Assembly: GCF_033659955.1 (NCBI RefSeq)
Contig: NZ_JARUJP010000006.1
Span: forward strand, 138,434-202,433
Direction: 5' to 3'
DNA length: 64,000 bases
From: Clostridium_AM tanneri
GTDB lineage: Bacteria; Bacillota; Clostridia; Clostridiales; Clostridiaceae
In this document: positions 42,482 to 51,329 of the stretch, piece after piece
Numbering within the stretch: the first letter of the stretch is position 1
How the letters are laid out: each line of letters begins with the position of its first letter
Translations under genes and position numbers: made by a program
Notes under the pieces: generated by a model
Told to the model about the DNA's origin: nothing
The model's input: the letters and a program-made list of their open reading frames with translations, nothing else
Databases searched by the model: none

Positions 42482-43732
42482 TTACTGCAGTTGACTAACT
42501 AATGTTCTTACTGCATTAATAAATAAATCTACTTCCTCTTCACTGTTATAAGGCGCAATTCCTACCCTAATCCAACCTTCTGTTTTATTTACATTAAGCT
42601 TTTCGGCTAAGGTAGTTGCATAAAAATGCCCATCTCCAGCAAATATAGAATATTCTTCTGACATTATTCTGCATACTTCCTTTGAAGACATCCCGTCTAT
42701 TGTAAAGGCAATAGTGGGAGTTTTTCCAGCCCACTCAGGGGCCTGGTATAAAGTTACTCTTTCTAATTTACTTAATCTTTTTCTAATCTTACTAGCTAAT
42801 CTATTCTCGTAATCTTCTATTTTTTTAAAGCCTGATATTATTTTTTCTCTCCGTGTTTCTCCTGTGCCAAGAGATGCTATAAATTCAATAGCTGGCTTTA
42901 TGCCGGCTATTCCTTCATGACTTTGAGTACCAGTTTCTAATTTATCAGGAATATAAGATGGAGCTGGTTCTAACTTATAGGAGTTTAAGCTTTTGAATAG
43001 ATTTTCTTTAATTACTGCTATACCTATATGTGGTCCAAAGAATTTATAAGCTGAACATAGTAAAATATCTGCTCCTAACTCATCACGATTAATTGAAAAA
43101 TGGGGTGCGGCATGAACAGCATCCACTACTACAATAGCGTTAACTGCTCTTGCACGAGATGATACTATTTGAACTTCATTTATTGTGCCTACAGCATTGG
43201 AAGCAAGTCCTATGGCTATAAGACGAGTTTTATCCGTTATAATAGAACCAAGAGTAGTAAAATCTAAAGTAAGAGTATCCTTATTTACTTTTAACCAATT
43301 TACTATCATTCCTTTTTCCTTTGCAATAGCTAACCAAGGATCTACGTTTGCTCTATGATCTGACTCACAAAGAACTATCTCATCTCCTTTTCGCCAATTG
43401 CGCCCAAGAGCCCTAGAAATTGAGAACTCTAAACTTGTAGCATTTGCTCCAAAGGCCACTTCCTTCGACTTTGCTCCAAACATATCTGCAATTGCTTCCT
43501 TTGCTTCTCTTATTAATTCTTCTGTTTCTCTACTAGTTGGGAACTGACCATGAAGATTTGCACTACCACTAGACATATAGTTTGATATTGCTTGAATTGA
43601 AGTGTCAACTACCTGTGAACCTCCAGGTCCGTCTAAATAAACAGCCAGTTTACCATTATAGATTCTTCTTAAAGCCGGAAACTGTTTGCGTATTTCGCTT
43701 ACAGGAAAAGTATAGGAATGACTTACAAGCAT
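42482..43732 (-). CDS. Cysteine desulfurase-like PLP enzyme (TIGR01976 type)
   Basis: Class V aminotransferase fold, 416 residues. Seen: YLDGPGGSQVVDT, ANLHGQFPTS, FGANATSLEF, VVDAVHAAPH and the PLP lysine in LLCSAYKFFGPHIG; the end has AGDGHFYATTLAEKL. The last replaces the catalytic-cysteine loop of IscS/SufS, and no cysteine is there, so sulfur transfer is doubtful. Close to the cysteine-desulfurase-like group of unknown substrate. Ribosome site AGGAGG. Stand-alone. Confidence 0.88.
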   Translation of the reverse strand: MLVSHSYTFPVSEIRKQFPALRRIYNGKLAVYLDGPGGSQVVDTSIQAISNYMSSGSANLHGQFPTSRETEELIREAKEAIADMFGAKSKEVAFGANATSLEFSISRALGRNWRKGDEIVLCESDHRANVDPWLAIAKEKGMIVNWLKVNKDTLTLDFTTLGSIITDKTRLIAIGLASNAVGTINEVQIVSSRARAVNAIVVVDAVHAAPHFSINRDELGADILLCSAYKFFGPHIGIAVIKENLFKSLNSYKLEPAPSYIPDKLETGTQSHEGIAGIKPAIEFIASLGTGETRREKIISGFKKIEDYENRLASKIRKRLSKLERVTLYQAPEWAGKTPTIAFTIDGMSSKEVCRIMSEEYSIFAGDGHFYATTLAEKLNVNKTEGWIRVGIAPYNSEEEVDLFINAVRTLVSQLQ

Positions 43733-43778
43733 TGTTTCGTATGCCTCCTTTGAATAGCTTTGATTGAGAGCATCTTAA

Positions 43779-43797
43779 TTAGTACTTTGAGTACTAT
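43779..43797. promoter_or_regulatory. Inverted repeat before the PLP-enzyme gene
   Basis: TAGTACT-TTG-AGTACTA, perfect 7-bp arms, about 50 bp upstream of the start; candidate repressor site. Confidence 0.35.
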
Positions 43798-43844
43798 ATC
43801 ATTATGATTTTTTTTCAATGAACATTCCAACTTTCTAAAACTTT

Positions 43845-45092
43845 TTAAAAATTGGATTTCACCTTATTTACAGCTTTATAAGCATTGACTAAGCCATGAC
43901 CAGACTGTAAATCTTCCCCTGTTGTTAATATATCTGTTGTAGTACTATTTAAAACCTCAGCAATTTCATCCGGTGTCAAATTAGGGTTTTGTGCTTTAAC
44001 TAATGCAGAGATTCCAGATACTATAGGTGCAGCCATACTGGTACCATCCCAAACTGCATACCCATTAGGTACAGTACTTATTATTTTAACTCCCGGTGCA
44101 GCAGCATCAATTGACGTTCCATAATTAGAAAAACTAGCTTTTTTATACTGTTGACTTATAGCAGATACTGTATAAACATCTTTATCATCTCCAGCAGGAG
44201 TGTATAAATCAGCATCTGAATTGTCATTACCTGCAGCAACTACAATAAATACTCCTTTTTCTTTGGCATATGCTATAGCACTTTCAATAACCCTGCTTTC
44301 ACCTTCAGTACCAAAGCTTAGGTTTATAATATCTGCACCGTTATCTGCAGCATATTTAATTCCTTTAGCAACCACATCTGCCTCTCCTTCTCCCTGTGCA
44401 TCTAGGACCTTTATAGGTATAATCTTTACATCCAATGCTCCTACTATCCCTGTTATACCTTCATTATTATTGGCCTCTGCTGCAATAATTCCAGATACAT
44501 GAGTTCCATGTCCATTATCATCCATTACATTTTTGTTATTATCAATAAAATTATACCCCAAATCCGTAAGAACTCTATTCTTTAAATCATTATGAGTATA
44601 ATCAACTCCTGTGTCTACTACTGCAACTTTAATTTGTCGCTGTTGGTTAATTAAAGCCCATGACTTATTTGCCTCTGTTAAAGTCACAGCCCATTCATAC
44701 TTATATCCCGGATCATTTACAGCGGAATCAGTGTTTAAAGCTATATCGGTAATGCCAGAATTTTTATTTACAGGAGTCCTTTTTATCGGCTCAACTATTC
44801 CTACTGGATTTTGTCCTTGTACTCTCCTAATTTCCCTACCTCTTAACTGTCTTTTCATATCTTGTTTATTATTATATCGCCCTGATGCATCTATATAATT
44901 TTTACCACTAGGCAAATCTTTTTTTATATTTCCTGTATTAACACCACTATGATAGAAAGCCTGTACAGTTTTATTTATGTTTGTATTATTTATACCATTA
45001 CTATTTAGTGCTTCAGGTTCCCAAGTTAGAAAATTGCCTCCAACTATTAAAACCGCCAGTGATACTAACGCTAAAACCTTCCTAGATACCAT
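43845..45092 (-). CDS. Secreted subtilisin-like serine protease (S8)
   Basis: About 415 residues from ATG 45092, which follows AAGGGAG; an earlier ATG at 45125 has no site. Signal-like hydrophobic N-terminus (VLALVSLAVLIVGGNFL), pro-region to about 130, then the catalytic domain with D (VAVVDTGVDYTHNDL), H (NGHGTHVSGIIAA), oxyanion N (VVAAGNDN) and S (DGTSMAAPIVSG). Ends right after the domain, so it is probably released. A role in nutrient degradation or spore germination is possible. Confidence 0.92.
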   Translation of the reverse strand: MVSRKVLALVSLAVLIVGGNFLTWEPEALNSNGINNTNINKTVQAFYHSGVNTGNIKKDLPSGKNYIDASGRYNNKQDMKRQLRGREIRRVQGQNPVGIVEPIKRTPVNKNSGITDIALNTDSAVNDPGYKYEWAVTLTEANKSWALINQQRQIKVAVVDTGVDYTHNDLKNRVLTDLGYNFIDNNKNVMDDNGHGTHVSGIIAAEANNNEGITGIVGALDVKIIPIKVLDAQGEGEADVVAKGIKYAADNGADIINLSFGTEGESRVIESAIAYAKEKGVFIVVAAGNDNSDADLYTPAGDDKDVYTVSAISQQYKKASFSNYGTSIDAAAPGVKIISTVPNGYAVWDGTSMAAPIVSGISALVKAQNPNLTPDEIAEVLNSTTTDILTTGEDLQSGHGLVNAYKAVNKVKSNF

Positions 45093-45275
45093 AAATATTC
45101 TCCCTTCAATAAATGATAACTCCAAATTATAGTGATAAGTATTTAAATTTTCCTCAGCTAAACTTATTTTCTAATTATATCACCCCATTGTGTATGTTCT
45201 GTTACAAAAATGCTCTTTTACAAAAATTTAATGTGATATTTTCCAACTGATAAATTTAAAGCTTATTACAGAAAA

Positions 45276-45311
45276 AAGTCTCTACGGAATTTTGCGCTTC
45301 CATAGAGACTT
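45276..45311. terminator. Terminator after the P-type ATPase gene
   Basis: AAGTCTCTA-C-GGAA / TTCC-A-TAGAGACTT hairpin, about 80 bp after the stop. Confidence 0.65.
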
Positions 45312-45390
45312 CTTTGACTCTGTTTTATTTAATCTATTTTTCTCTTTAATTTTCTGTATTTATTAATGATTTAATTTACACTTGTAATTT

Positions 45391-47829
45391 TTAGGCCCTA
45401 TCTATCTTCATTGCTCTCATTGCATTTAGCACTGCTATCAATGCCACTCCTACATCTCCGAATACGGCTTCCCACATAGTAGCCACACCTAAAGCTCCTA
45501 AAACTAGTATTATAGCCTTAACTCCCAATGCAAATATTATATTCTGCCATACTATGCTTTTTGTCCTCTTAGCTATTTTAATTGCAGTAGCTATTTTAGA
45601 AGGCTCATCTGTCATAATTACTACATCTGCCGCTTCTATAGCCGCATCAGAACCTATTCCTCCCATAGCTATTCCTATATCCGCCCTTGCAAGTACAGGA
45701 GCGTCATTAATTCCATCTCCTACAAATATCAGCTTACTCTTAGAGGATTTTTCTCTATCTAGTTTTTCTAATTTCTCAACCTTTTGATTTGGTAAAAGTT
45801 CTGAATACACTTCGTCAAGACCTAAGCCGCTAGCTATCTTCTCTGCGGCAATCTTATTGTCGCCAGTAAGCATTACAGTCTTCTTAACTCCAACAGCTCT
45901 TAAAGCTTCTATTGCCCTTGCTGAATCTTCCTTTAATTCATCAGAGATAAGTATATAACCTGCATATTGTCTATCCACAGCCAGATAAACTACTGTTCCT
46001 ACTACTTCTGTAGTATCATATGAAATTCCTTGACTCTTCATTAACCTTGAATTTCCTGCTAATATTTCTTTTCCTTTTAATCTTACTTTCACTCCTTGGC
46101 CTGAAATTTCATTATAACCTTGAACTTCCTCTTTTTTCACTCTTTTACCATAAGCGTTTAATATAGATGTTGCAATAGGGTGACTTGAGTAACTTTCTGC
46201 ATATGCCGCATATTCTAGTAACTCTTCTCTTGTAACATTTCTCTTAGGCTTTATTTCTGTAACTTTAAATACTCCCTTTGTTAAAGTACCAGTTTTGTCG
46301 AATATTACTGTCTCTACATTATTAAGAGCTTCCAAGTAGTTTCCACCTTTTACAAGAATACCATTTTTAGATGCTCCACCTATTCCTCCAAAGAACCCAA
46401 GAGGAATCGAAACAACTAAAGCACAAGGGCAGGAAACCACTAGAAAAACTAATGCTCTATACAACCATTCTGAAAAGGTTGCTCCAGTTATAAATAATGG
46501 TGGTAAGAAAGCTAAAGCTGCTGCAAGTATTACAACTGCTGGTGTATAATATCTTGCGAATTTAGTTATGAAACTCTCCGTTGGTGCTTTTTTACTACTT
46601 GCGTTTTGTACTAAGTCTAGTATTTTAGCTACTGTTGACTCCCCAAACTCTTTAGTTATTTTAATAGTTAAAAGTCCATTCTTATTTATAAAACCGCCTA
46701 GCACATTATCTCCAGATTGAACTTCTCTAGGAAGAGACTCACCGGTTAAGGCTGATGTATCAAGCATAGAACTTCCTTCAACTACCTTACCATCCAAGGG
46801 AATCTTCTCACCAGGCTTTACCAAAATAAAATCTCCCACCTTAACTTCTTCTGGTGCTACCCTTTTTATACTCTGTCCAACTTTCACATTTGCAAAGTCT
46901 GGTCTAATATTCATCAGTTCAGATATAGATTTTCTAGATCGATCCACTGCTAAGTCCTGAAAAAACTCGCCTATTTGATAAAACATCATAACCGCTACAG
47001 CTTCTGGAAATTGTTTAATTGCAAAGGCTCCTATGGTCGCTATACACATTAAGAAATTCTCATCAAAAATTTGCCCTCTACCTATATTTTTGATTGCTTT
47101 TATTAATACCTCTCCTCCTATTAATAAATAACTTACCAGGTATAGGGTAAACTCTATCCAAAAGGAAAAGTTTAAAACTGTAGCTATTCCGAAGGCAGCA
47201 GCGCCTAATGCAAATTTTACAAAATCGTCTTTGTCCACACCTCCATGTTCATGAGTATGCTGATGACTTTCTAAGCTTTTAGTTTTACCCTGCTCCCCTA
47301 TAATCACTTTTACATCTGGCTCTATTCTATTTACAATCTTTGTTACTTCATGAAAAATTTCATCTCTTCTATTAGTATCTATTATATCTATAATTAACTT
47401 TTTAGATACAAAGTCTACTGTGGCTGCTTGTACACCAAGTATCTTTTCCGTTTCTCTTTCAATTTTAGCTGCACAGTTTGCACAACACAATCCTTCTAAT
47501 ATTAATACTGTCTTAACGCTCTTGTCTGTTACTTTTTCTCTAACCACTACATCCGGTTCTATTTTATTTATGATACTTTTTGCTGCTGCTATAAATTCGT
47601 CCATCTTGTTTATTTCTTCTAATTCTACCGCTAAAGTTTTTGTAATAAAGTTCATAGAGGCACTGGCTACTCCATTTAACTGTCCAACCTTCTGCTCAAT
47701 TTTAGCTGCACAGTTTGCACAGCATAACCCCTCTAATATTAATTCTTTTTTGAGCTTTCCCGGTTTCTTTTTAACTACTGTTATAAGATTTCCACCAGTC
47801 ACTCCCTTTTCTTTAACATTAGTATCCAT
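45391..47829 (-). CDS. cadA: Heavy-metal P-type ATPase, CadA/ZntA type
   Basis: Exports Cd2+, Zn2+ or Pb2+ across the membrane. 812 residues: two N-terminal HMA domains (about 28-95 and 107-170), each with GLCCANCAAKIE; a His-rich linker (SHQHTHEHGG); eight membrane segments; CPC metal site SCPCALVVS; phosphorylation DKTGTLT; HP; MLTGDN; GDGINDAP. The double Cys (CC) in the HMA motif and CPC fit the zinc/cadmium branch rather than copper. Ribosome site AAGGGGG. A CadC-like regulator gene lies 124 bp upstream on the same strand. Confidence 0.94.
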   Translation of the reverse strand: MDTNVKEKGVTGGNLITVVKKKPGKLKKELILEGLCCANCAAKIEQKVGQLNGVASASMNFITKTLAVELEEINKMDEFIAAAKSIINKIEPDVVVREKVTDKSVKTVLILEGLCCANCAAKIERETEKILGVQAATVDFVSKKLIIDIIDTNRRDEIFHEVTKIVNRIEPDVKVIIGEQGKTKSLESHQHTHEHGGVDKDDFVKFALGAAAFGIATVLNFSFWIEFTLYLVSYLLIGGEVLIKAIKNIGRGQIFDENFLMCIATIGAFAIKQFPEAVAVMMFYQIGEFFQDLAVDRSRKSISELMNIRPDFANVKVGQSIKRVAPEEVKVGDFILVKPGEKIPLDGKVVEGSSMLDTSALTGESLPREVQSGDNVLGGFINKNGLLTIKITKEFGESTVAKILDLVQNASSKKAPTESFITKFARYYTPAVVILAAALAFLPPLFITGATFSEWLYRALVFLVVSCPCALVVSIPLGFFGGIGGASKNGILVKGGNYLEALNNVETVIFDKTGTLTKGVFKVTEIKPKRNVTREELLEYAAYAESYSSHPIATSILNAYGKRVKKEEVQGYNEISGQGVKVRLKGKEILAGNSRLMKSQGISYDTTEVVGTVVYLAVDRQYAGYILISDELKEDSARAIEALRAVGVKKTVMLTGDNKIAAEKIASGLGLDEVYSELLPNQKVEKLEKLDREKSSKSKLIFVGDGINDAPVLARADIGIAMGGIGSDAAIEAADVVIMTDEPSKIATAIKIAKRTKSIVWQNIIFALGVKAIILVLGALGVATMWEAVFGDVGVALIAVLNAMRAMKIDRA

Positions 47830-47953
47830 ATTATTTCCCCCTTAAAATATTAAATTTAATAGTCTGAGGTTACTTTTAAATTTCAATGAATATTACACTT
47901 GATCCTAATTCATTATTTTTAGATTAACATATATTGGATAAAATGCAAATTTA

Positions 47954-48322
47954 TTATTTTTCGCTTATATGAACTAATCCTTGATCAAATATTTGCTTAA
48001 CATGTTCATCATCTAAAGAGTAATAAACAATCTTACCTTCTCTTCTATACTTTACAAGTCTTGATTGCTTTAGAATTCTAAGTTGGTGAGATATAGCAGA
48101 TTGAGTCATATTGAATAATGCCGCAATATCACATACACACATTTCCGCATTAAGTAAAGCATATAAAATTTTAACTCTAGTAGGTTCACCTAAAACTTTA
48201 AACAACTCTGATAAACTGTAGAGAGTTTCTTCCTTAGGTATATTACTTCTTACCTCTTGCACTATATCTTCATGTATTACATTACAATTGCAAACATCTA
48301 TATTATTTTCAAAAATAATCAC
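47954..48322 (-). CDS. ArsR/SmtB-family metal-responsive repressor, CadC-like
   Basis: Winged-helix repressor released by Cd/Zn/Pb. Seen: N-terminal DVCNCNVIHEDIV, then ELFKVLGEPTRVKILYALL, the alpha-3 metal motif AEMCVCDIA (ELCVCDL in CadC) and recognition helix TQSAISHQLRILKQSRLV. I use GTG 48322, preceded by AAAAGGTGA; the upstream in-frame ATG (48361) falls within a few bases of the predicted transcription start and inside the operator. Same direction as the P-type ATPase gene downstream, so they form an autoregulated operon. Confidence 0.88.
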   Translation of the reverse strand: MIIFENNIDVCNCNVIHEDIVQEVRSNIPKEETLYSLSELFKVLGEPTRVKILYALLNAEMCVCDIAALFNMTQSAISHQLRILKQSRLVKYRREGKIVYYSLDDEHVKQIFDQGLVHISEK

Positions 48323-48341
48323 CTTTATCACCTTTTTCTTT

Positions 48342-48364
48342 ATATTTGAACATATATTCATATG
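48342..48364 (-). promoter_or_regulatory. Probable CadC operator
   Basis: ATATTTGAACATATATTCATAT on one strand, imperfect palindrome with TTGAA..TTCA half-sites typical of ArsR/CadC operators, directly downstream of the -10 box. Confidence 0.5.
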
Positions 48365-48373
48365 TTTAAGTAT

Positions 48374-48401
48374 AGTATACCATTTATGTTGTATCTGTCA
48401 A
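48374..48401 (-). promoter_or_regulatory. Promoter of the regulator-ATPase operon
   Basis: Minus strand TTGACA (48396-48401), 16-bp spacer, TATACT (48374-48379). Confidence 0.75.
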
Positions 48402-48488
48402 CTAGATTTACCATATTTGCTTAATAATATTATATTAAGATATAGGGTTTTTGTGACTCCTTATAAAGATATTTTATATTAATAAATA

Positions 48489-48517
48489 TTGACATCTGCA
48501 TTATTTAAAGATATAAT
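48489..48517 (+). promoter_or_regulatory. Promoter of nhaA
   Basis: TTGACA (48489-48494), 17-bp spacer, TATAAT (48512-48517): perfect consensus, about 225 bp before the nhaA start. Confidence 0.85.
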
Positions 48518-48523
48518 TTTTAC

Positions 48524-48745
48524 TACAAAACAAAAAGAATACTTATCGGTTGGGCAAATTTAAAAATTTGCTTTCAAGCAGTTCGGTTTCTAGGGAGGGA
48601 AACTCTTTTATGAGTTTTCCTTCTTTTTATTTTTTGCATTTATGCTACTAAACAAAAAAGGTTAACAATTTAAAGTTATACAGATAATAATATTATTATC
48701 TGTGATTAGACTATTAGTTAGATAACATAAAGGAGTGATTAAATT
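48524..48745 (+). promoter_or_regulatory. nhaA leader with terminator, possible cation riboswitch
   Basis: Leader starting near 48524. Contains GGTTGGGC, a hairpin GCAAATTT-AA-AAATTTGC (48554-48571), AAGCAGTTCGGTTTCTAGG, and an intrinsic terminator GGGAAACTC / GAGTTTTCC (48597-48620) followed by TTCTTTTTATTTTTT. GTTTC upstream could pair with GAAAC of the terminator arm as an antiterminator. A Na+ or pH signal would fit the gene; I cannot assign a known class. Confidence 0.55.
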
Positions 48746-49942
48746 ATGGTAAAACTTGCACGTAAAATTCTTGCCCCTTTTAGAGAATTTTTCAAACATG
48801 AATCTACTAGCGGCATTGTACTTATGATTTGCGCTATTATAGCAATAATTGCTGCAAACTCTCCCATAGCATCTACTTATAACAATATACTGCATAGCTA
48901 TGTAACCATTGGATATGGTAAGTACTCCTTATCAATGTCAGTTCTTCATTGGATAAATGATGGGCTAATGGCTGTGTTTTTCTTTGTCATTGGCATGGAA
49001 ATTAAAAGAGAAGTGCTAGTTGGTGAACTTAAGGATATTAAAAAAACCATACTTCCTGTAGCTGCTGCCTTTAGTGGAATGATTATCCCTGCATTAATTT
49101 ATATAGTGTTTAACTATAACCAAGAAACTATTGCTGGTTGGGGTACACCTATGGCCACTGATATAGCCTTTGCCTTAGGCATACTTTCGTTAGTAGGAAG
49201 GAAAAAAGCACCTAAAGGCCTTGCTGTTTTTTTAACTGCCTTAGCTATAGTAGATGACCTTGGTGCTATTTTGGTAATTGCTATATTCTATACTAACCAA
49301 ATTTCTTGGATAGCCCTTATAATTGCTCTGGCAATACTAATAATTCTTATACTGGCAAATAAATTCAAAGTCAACTCCGTCCCTGTATTTCTAACTTTAG
49401 GCCTTATTATGTGGGTTAGCTTTTTAAAGTCCGGTATACATGCAACTTTCGCTGGAGTTTTACTTGGAATGACAATACCATCTGGAAGAGATATTCGTAC
49501 ATTCAAAAAATCAATGTTGTATAAACTAGAACATCTTTTAGAGCCTTGGTCTGCACTTTTAATAATGCCTATATTTGCATTAGCTAACTCAGGGGTAACC
49601 ATTCAAATCAACAGCTTTACTGAACAGTTTTTAAACCCTGTCAGTCTTGGGATTTTCCTAGGTCTTTTCTTAGGAAAACAATTAGGTATTTTTATAACCT
49701 CTTATTTATTAGTTAAATTTCAAATCTCTAAGCTACCTTCAAAAGTAACCTTTAAGCATCTCTACGGTGCCAGCTTACTTAGCGGTATTGGGTTCACAAT
49801 GTCATTATTTATTGCATCACTATCCTTTACTGAGGGGCCTTTATTGTCTACTGCTAAGATTAGTATAATATCTGCATCCGTTGTATCGGCACTAGCAGGA
49901 TTTTTAGTTTTAAAATCCATTAAGACTGAGGCTAAAACTTAA
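48746..49942 (+). CDS. nhaA: Na+/H+ antiporter NhaA
   Basis: Exchanges Na+ (or Li+) for protons, for salt and pH homeostasis. 398 residues with about twelve hydrophobic segments; TDIAFALGIL and the ion-binding Asp pair AIVDDLGAI are intact. ATG follows AAGGAGTG. Uses its own consensus promoter and a leader with an internal terminator. Ends before a 75-nt hairpin. Confidence 0.95.
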   Translation: MVKLARKILAPFREFFKHESTSGIVLMICAIIAIIAANSPIASTYNNILHSYVTIGYGKYSLSMSVLHWINDGLMAVFFFVIGMEIKREVLVGELKDIKKTILPVAAAFSGMIIPALIYIVFNYNQETIAGWGTPMATDIAFALGILSLVGRKKAPKGLAVFLTALAIVDDLGAILVIAIFYTNQISWIALIIALAILIILILANKFKVNSVPVFLTLGLIMWVSFLKSGIHATFAGVLLGMTIPSGRDIRTFKKSMLYKLEHLLEPWSALLIMPIFALANSGVTIQINSFTEQFLNPVSLGIFLGLFLGKQLGIFITSYLLVKFQISKLPSKVTFKHLYGASLLSGIGFTMSLFIASLSFTEGPLLSTAKISIISASVVSALAGFLVLKSIKTEAKT

Positions 49943-49971
49943 AGCTAGGCCATTGTCCTAAATACTAAAAG

Positions 49972-50046
49972 TTTGGGTGCACTGAACACCGGTGTGACCG
50001 ATAGAGGTATACTGCTACCTACACACCTGTTTTTAGTGCACCCAAA
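49972..50046. repeat. 75-nt hairpin after nhaA
   Basis: Outer arms TTTGGGTGCACT (49972-49983) / AGTGCACCCAAA (50035-50046) perfect over 12 bp; inner AACA/TGTT, GGTGTG/CACACC and AGGTA/TACCT. Followed by AAAGTTTTAT, so it could end nhaA transcription. Contains CTACCTACACAC (50015-50026), the exact complement of GTGTGTAGGTAG (50143-50154) in the next element. Confidence 0.6.
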
Positions 50047-50130
50047 AGTTTTATAACGCTAGGGCTTATCGCCCTATAATATAAGGATATTTTTATTTAG
50101 ATAAAAAGGAAAGTTATGGTAAGAATTAAA

Positions 50131-50356
50131 ACTTAGTAACCTGTGTGTAGGTAGTTATGTAGTGTGAAAATTAGCTTCAATCAAGACTACAGCCTCTTAT
50201 TCTGGCGAGTTTAAAAAGGACTCAAATTTTTCAGTTCTCGAAGAGACGCATTGAAAAATTTGACCTTTTTAAAAATCGAGCCAGCATTAGAGGCTGTTGT
50301 CGAAGTGAGGGCTAATAGAACACTACATAACTGCCCACATACACAGGCTGCCAAGT
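50131..50356. repeat. Long imperfect hairpin element, about 225 nt
   Basis: Stepwise complementary arms: ACTT/AAGT, CCTGTG/CACAGG, AGTTATGTAGTGT (50153-50165)/ACACTACATAACT (50320-50332), ATTAGC/GCTAAT, ACAGCCTCT/AGAGGCTGT, CTGGC/GCCAG, TTTAAAAAGG/CCTTTTTAAA and CAAATTTTTCA (50223-50233)/TGAAAAATTTG (50252-50262), with an 18-nt loop. No reading frame. It could be a miniature inverted-repeat element or a structured RNA. Confidence 0.6.
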
Positions 50357-50392
50357 CTAATTGCTAGGCTACCTTTGTGTCGCATAATAATG

Positions 50393-50884
50393 CTACATAT
50401 CCATCTTCATATTTGACATATCATTTATAATTGAAGGATCTACCATACCAAAAATCATTGCAATATGTGCAACAACTAAGAAACCACCTACTAAAATAAA
50501 ATGAATTTTCATTTTTTCATTGTCAGTCTTTTTTCTAAATATAATACCTAGCTCCATTAATGCAATTGGAAGTAGGAATAAAACTCCACTTAGATAAAAA
50601 CCAACAGCTACCACATCTACCCAGGTATGCCAACCACCAGTTTTGGTTAAAGGAATAACTGCATTAAACAATAGATAAATAAAAATTCCTGTAAAATAAA
50701 AACCATCAAAAATTCCAACTACTTTATTCAGCGTCCTTAGGCCACCACTTTTAGTTCTGTTAAAAATAATAAAAAATTCAGTTATGGTAAGTGTTTCTGC
50801 CATTATAACAGGTATAGCCATAAATATTATTAAGTTCCAAGGCTGATTCTCTGCTAGAAGGGACATATAATGTGTCATGTTCAA
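50393..50884 (-). CDS. Unknown membrane protein with Met/His-rich ends, 163 aa
   Basis: Not recognised by function. Four to five hydrophobic segments (about 18-42, 57-76, 88-113, 128-148). The N-terminus (MNMTHYM) and the C-terminus (MSNMKMDM) are rich in methionine, a pattern seen in copper-handling proteins; the nearby metal genes would fit, but this is inference. TTG start at 50884 sits 7 bases after AGGAGGT; ATG two codons later is the alternative. Stand-alone. Confidence 0.7.
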   Translation of the reverse strand: MNMTHYMSLLAENQPWNLIIFMAIPVIMAETLTITEFFIIFNRTKSGGLRTLNKVVGIFDGFYFTGIFIYLLFNAVIPLTKTGGWHTWVDVVAVGFYLSGVLFLLPIALMELGIIFRKKTDNEKMKIHFILVGGFLVVAHIAMIFGMVDPSIINDMSNMKMDM

Positions 50885-50950
50885 TGTTATTACCTCCTCT
50901 TTTTCTTTGAGAAGATAATATCACTTTCTTATGAAGAAAATATGAAGAAA

Positions 50951-50982
50951 AAAATCAGGTAGTAAATGACCTACCTGATTTT
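50951..50982. terminator. Terminator of the SASP gene
   Basis: Perfect 12-bp arms AAAATCAGGTAG / CTACCTGATTTT with A and T runs on both sides. Confidence 0.8.
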
Positions 50983-50992
50983 TTTCTTCATA

Positions 50993-51193
50993 TTATTTTA
51001 AACCTTGCTCATAAGCTTCAACCATTTTTTTAACCATGTTTCCACCTACTGATCCAGCCTCTCTTGCTGTAAGATCTCCATTATAGCCTTCTTTTAAATC
51101 TACTCCTACTTCTCTAGCTGATTCCATTTTAAATTGATTTAATCCTGCCTTTGCTTCTGGTACTAATACTCTATTACTATTTCTGCTTGCCAT
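50993..51193 (-). CDS. Alpha/beta-type small acid-soluble spore protein
   Basis: Coats and protects DNA in the dormant spore. 66 residues with the family blocks VPEAKAGLNQFKMESAREVGV and the DNA-binding REAGSVGGNMVKKMVE. GPR protease is expected to cut in the KMESAREVGV region (usual form KxEIAxExGV), where the I is missing, so the site is slightly atypical. ATG follows AAGGAGG. Probably made in the forespore; no promoter was assigned. Confidence 0.95.
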   Translation of the reverse strand: MASRNSNRVLVPEAKAGLNQFKMESAREVGVDLKEGYNGDLTAREAGSVGGNMVKKMVEAYEQGLK

Positions 51194-51289
51194 AATGTTA
51201 TTCCTCCTTAGCTTTTCTTTAATTTAAATTTCCTTTGTAATGACAGTTTGTGCATTTATAAGATTATTAACCTATTAAATTAAATGAAA

Positions 51290-51321
51290 AAAAACCATCC
51301 TTTACTAAAGATGGTTTTTTT
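51290..51321. terminator. Terminator of the NlpC/P60 gene
   Basis: Perfect 11-bp arms AAAAAACCATC / GATGGTTTTTT. Confidence 0.75.
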
Positions 51322-51329
51322 ATATATTA

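Noticed and set aside
48746..49942. Na+/H+ antiporter gene as part of the cadmium operon
   Set aside because: It is divergent from the regulator-ATPase operon and has its own promoter and leader.
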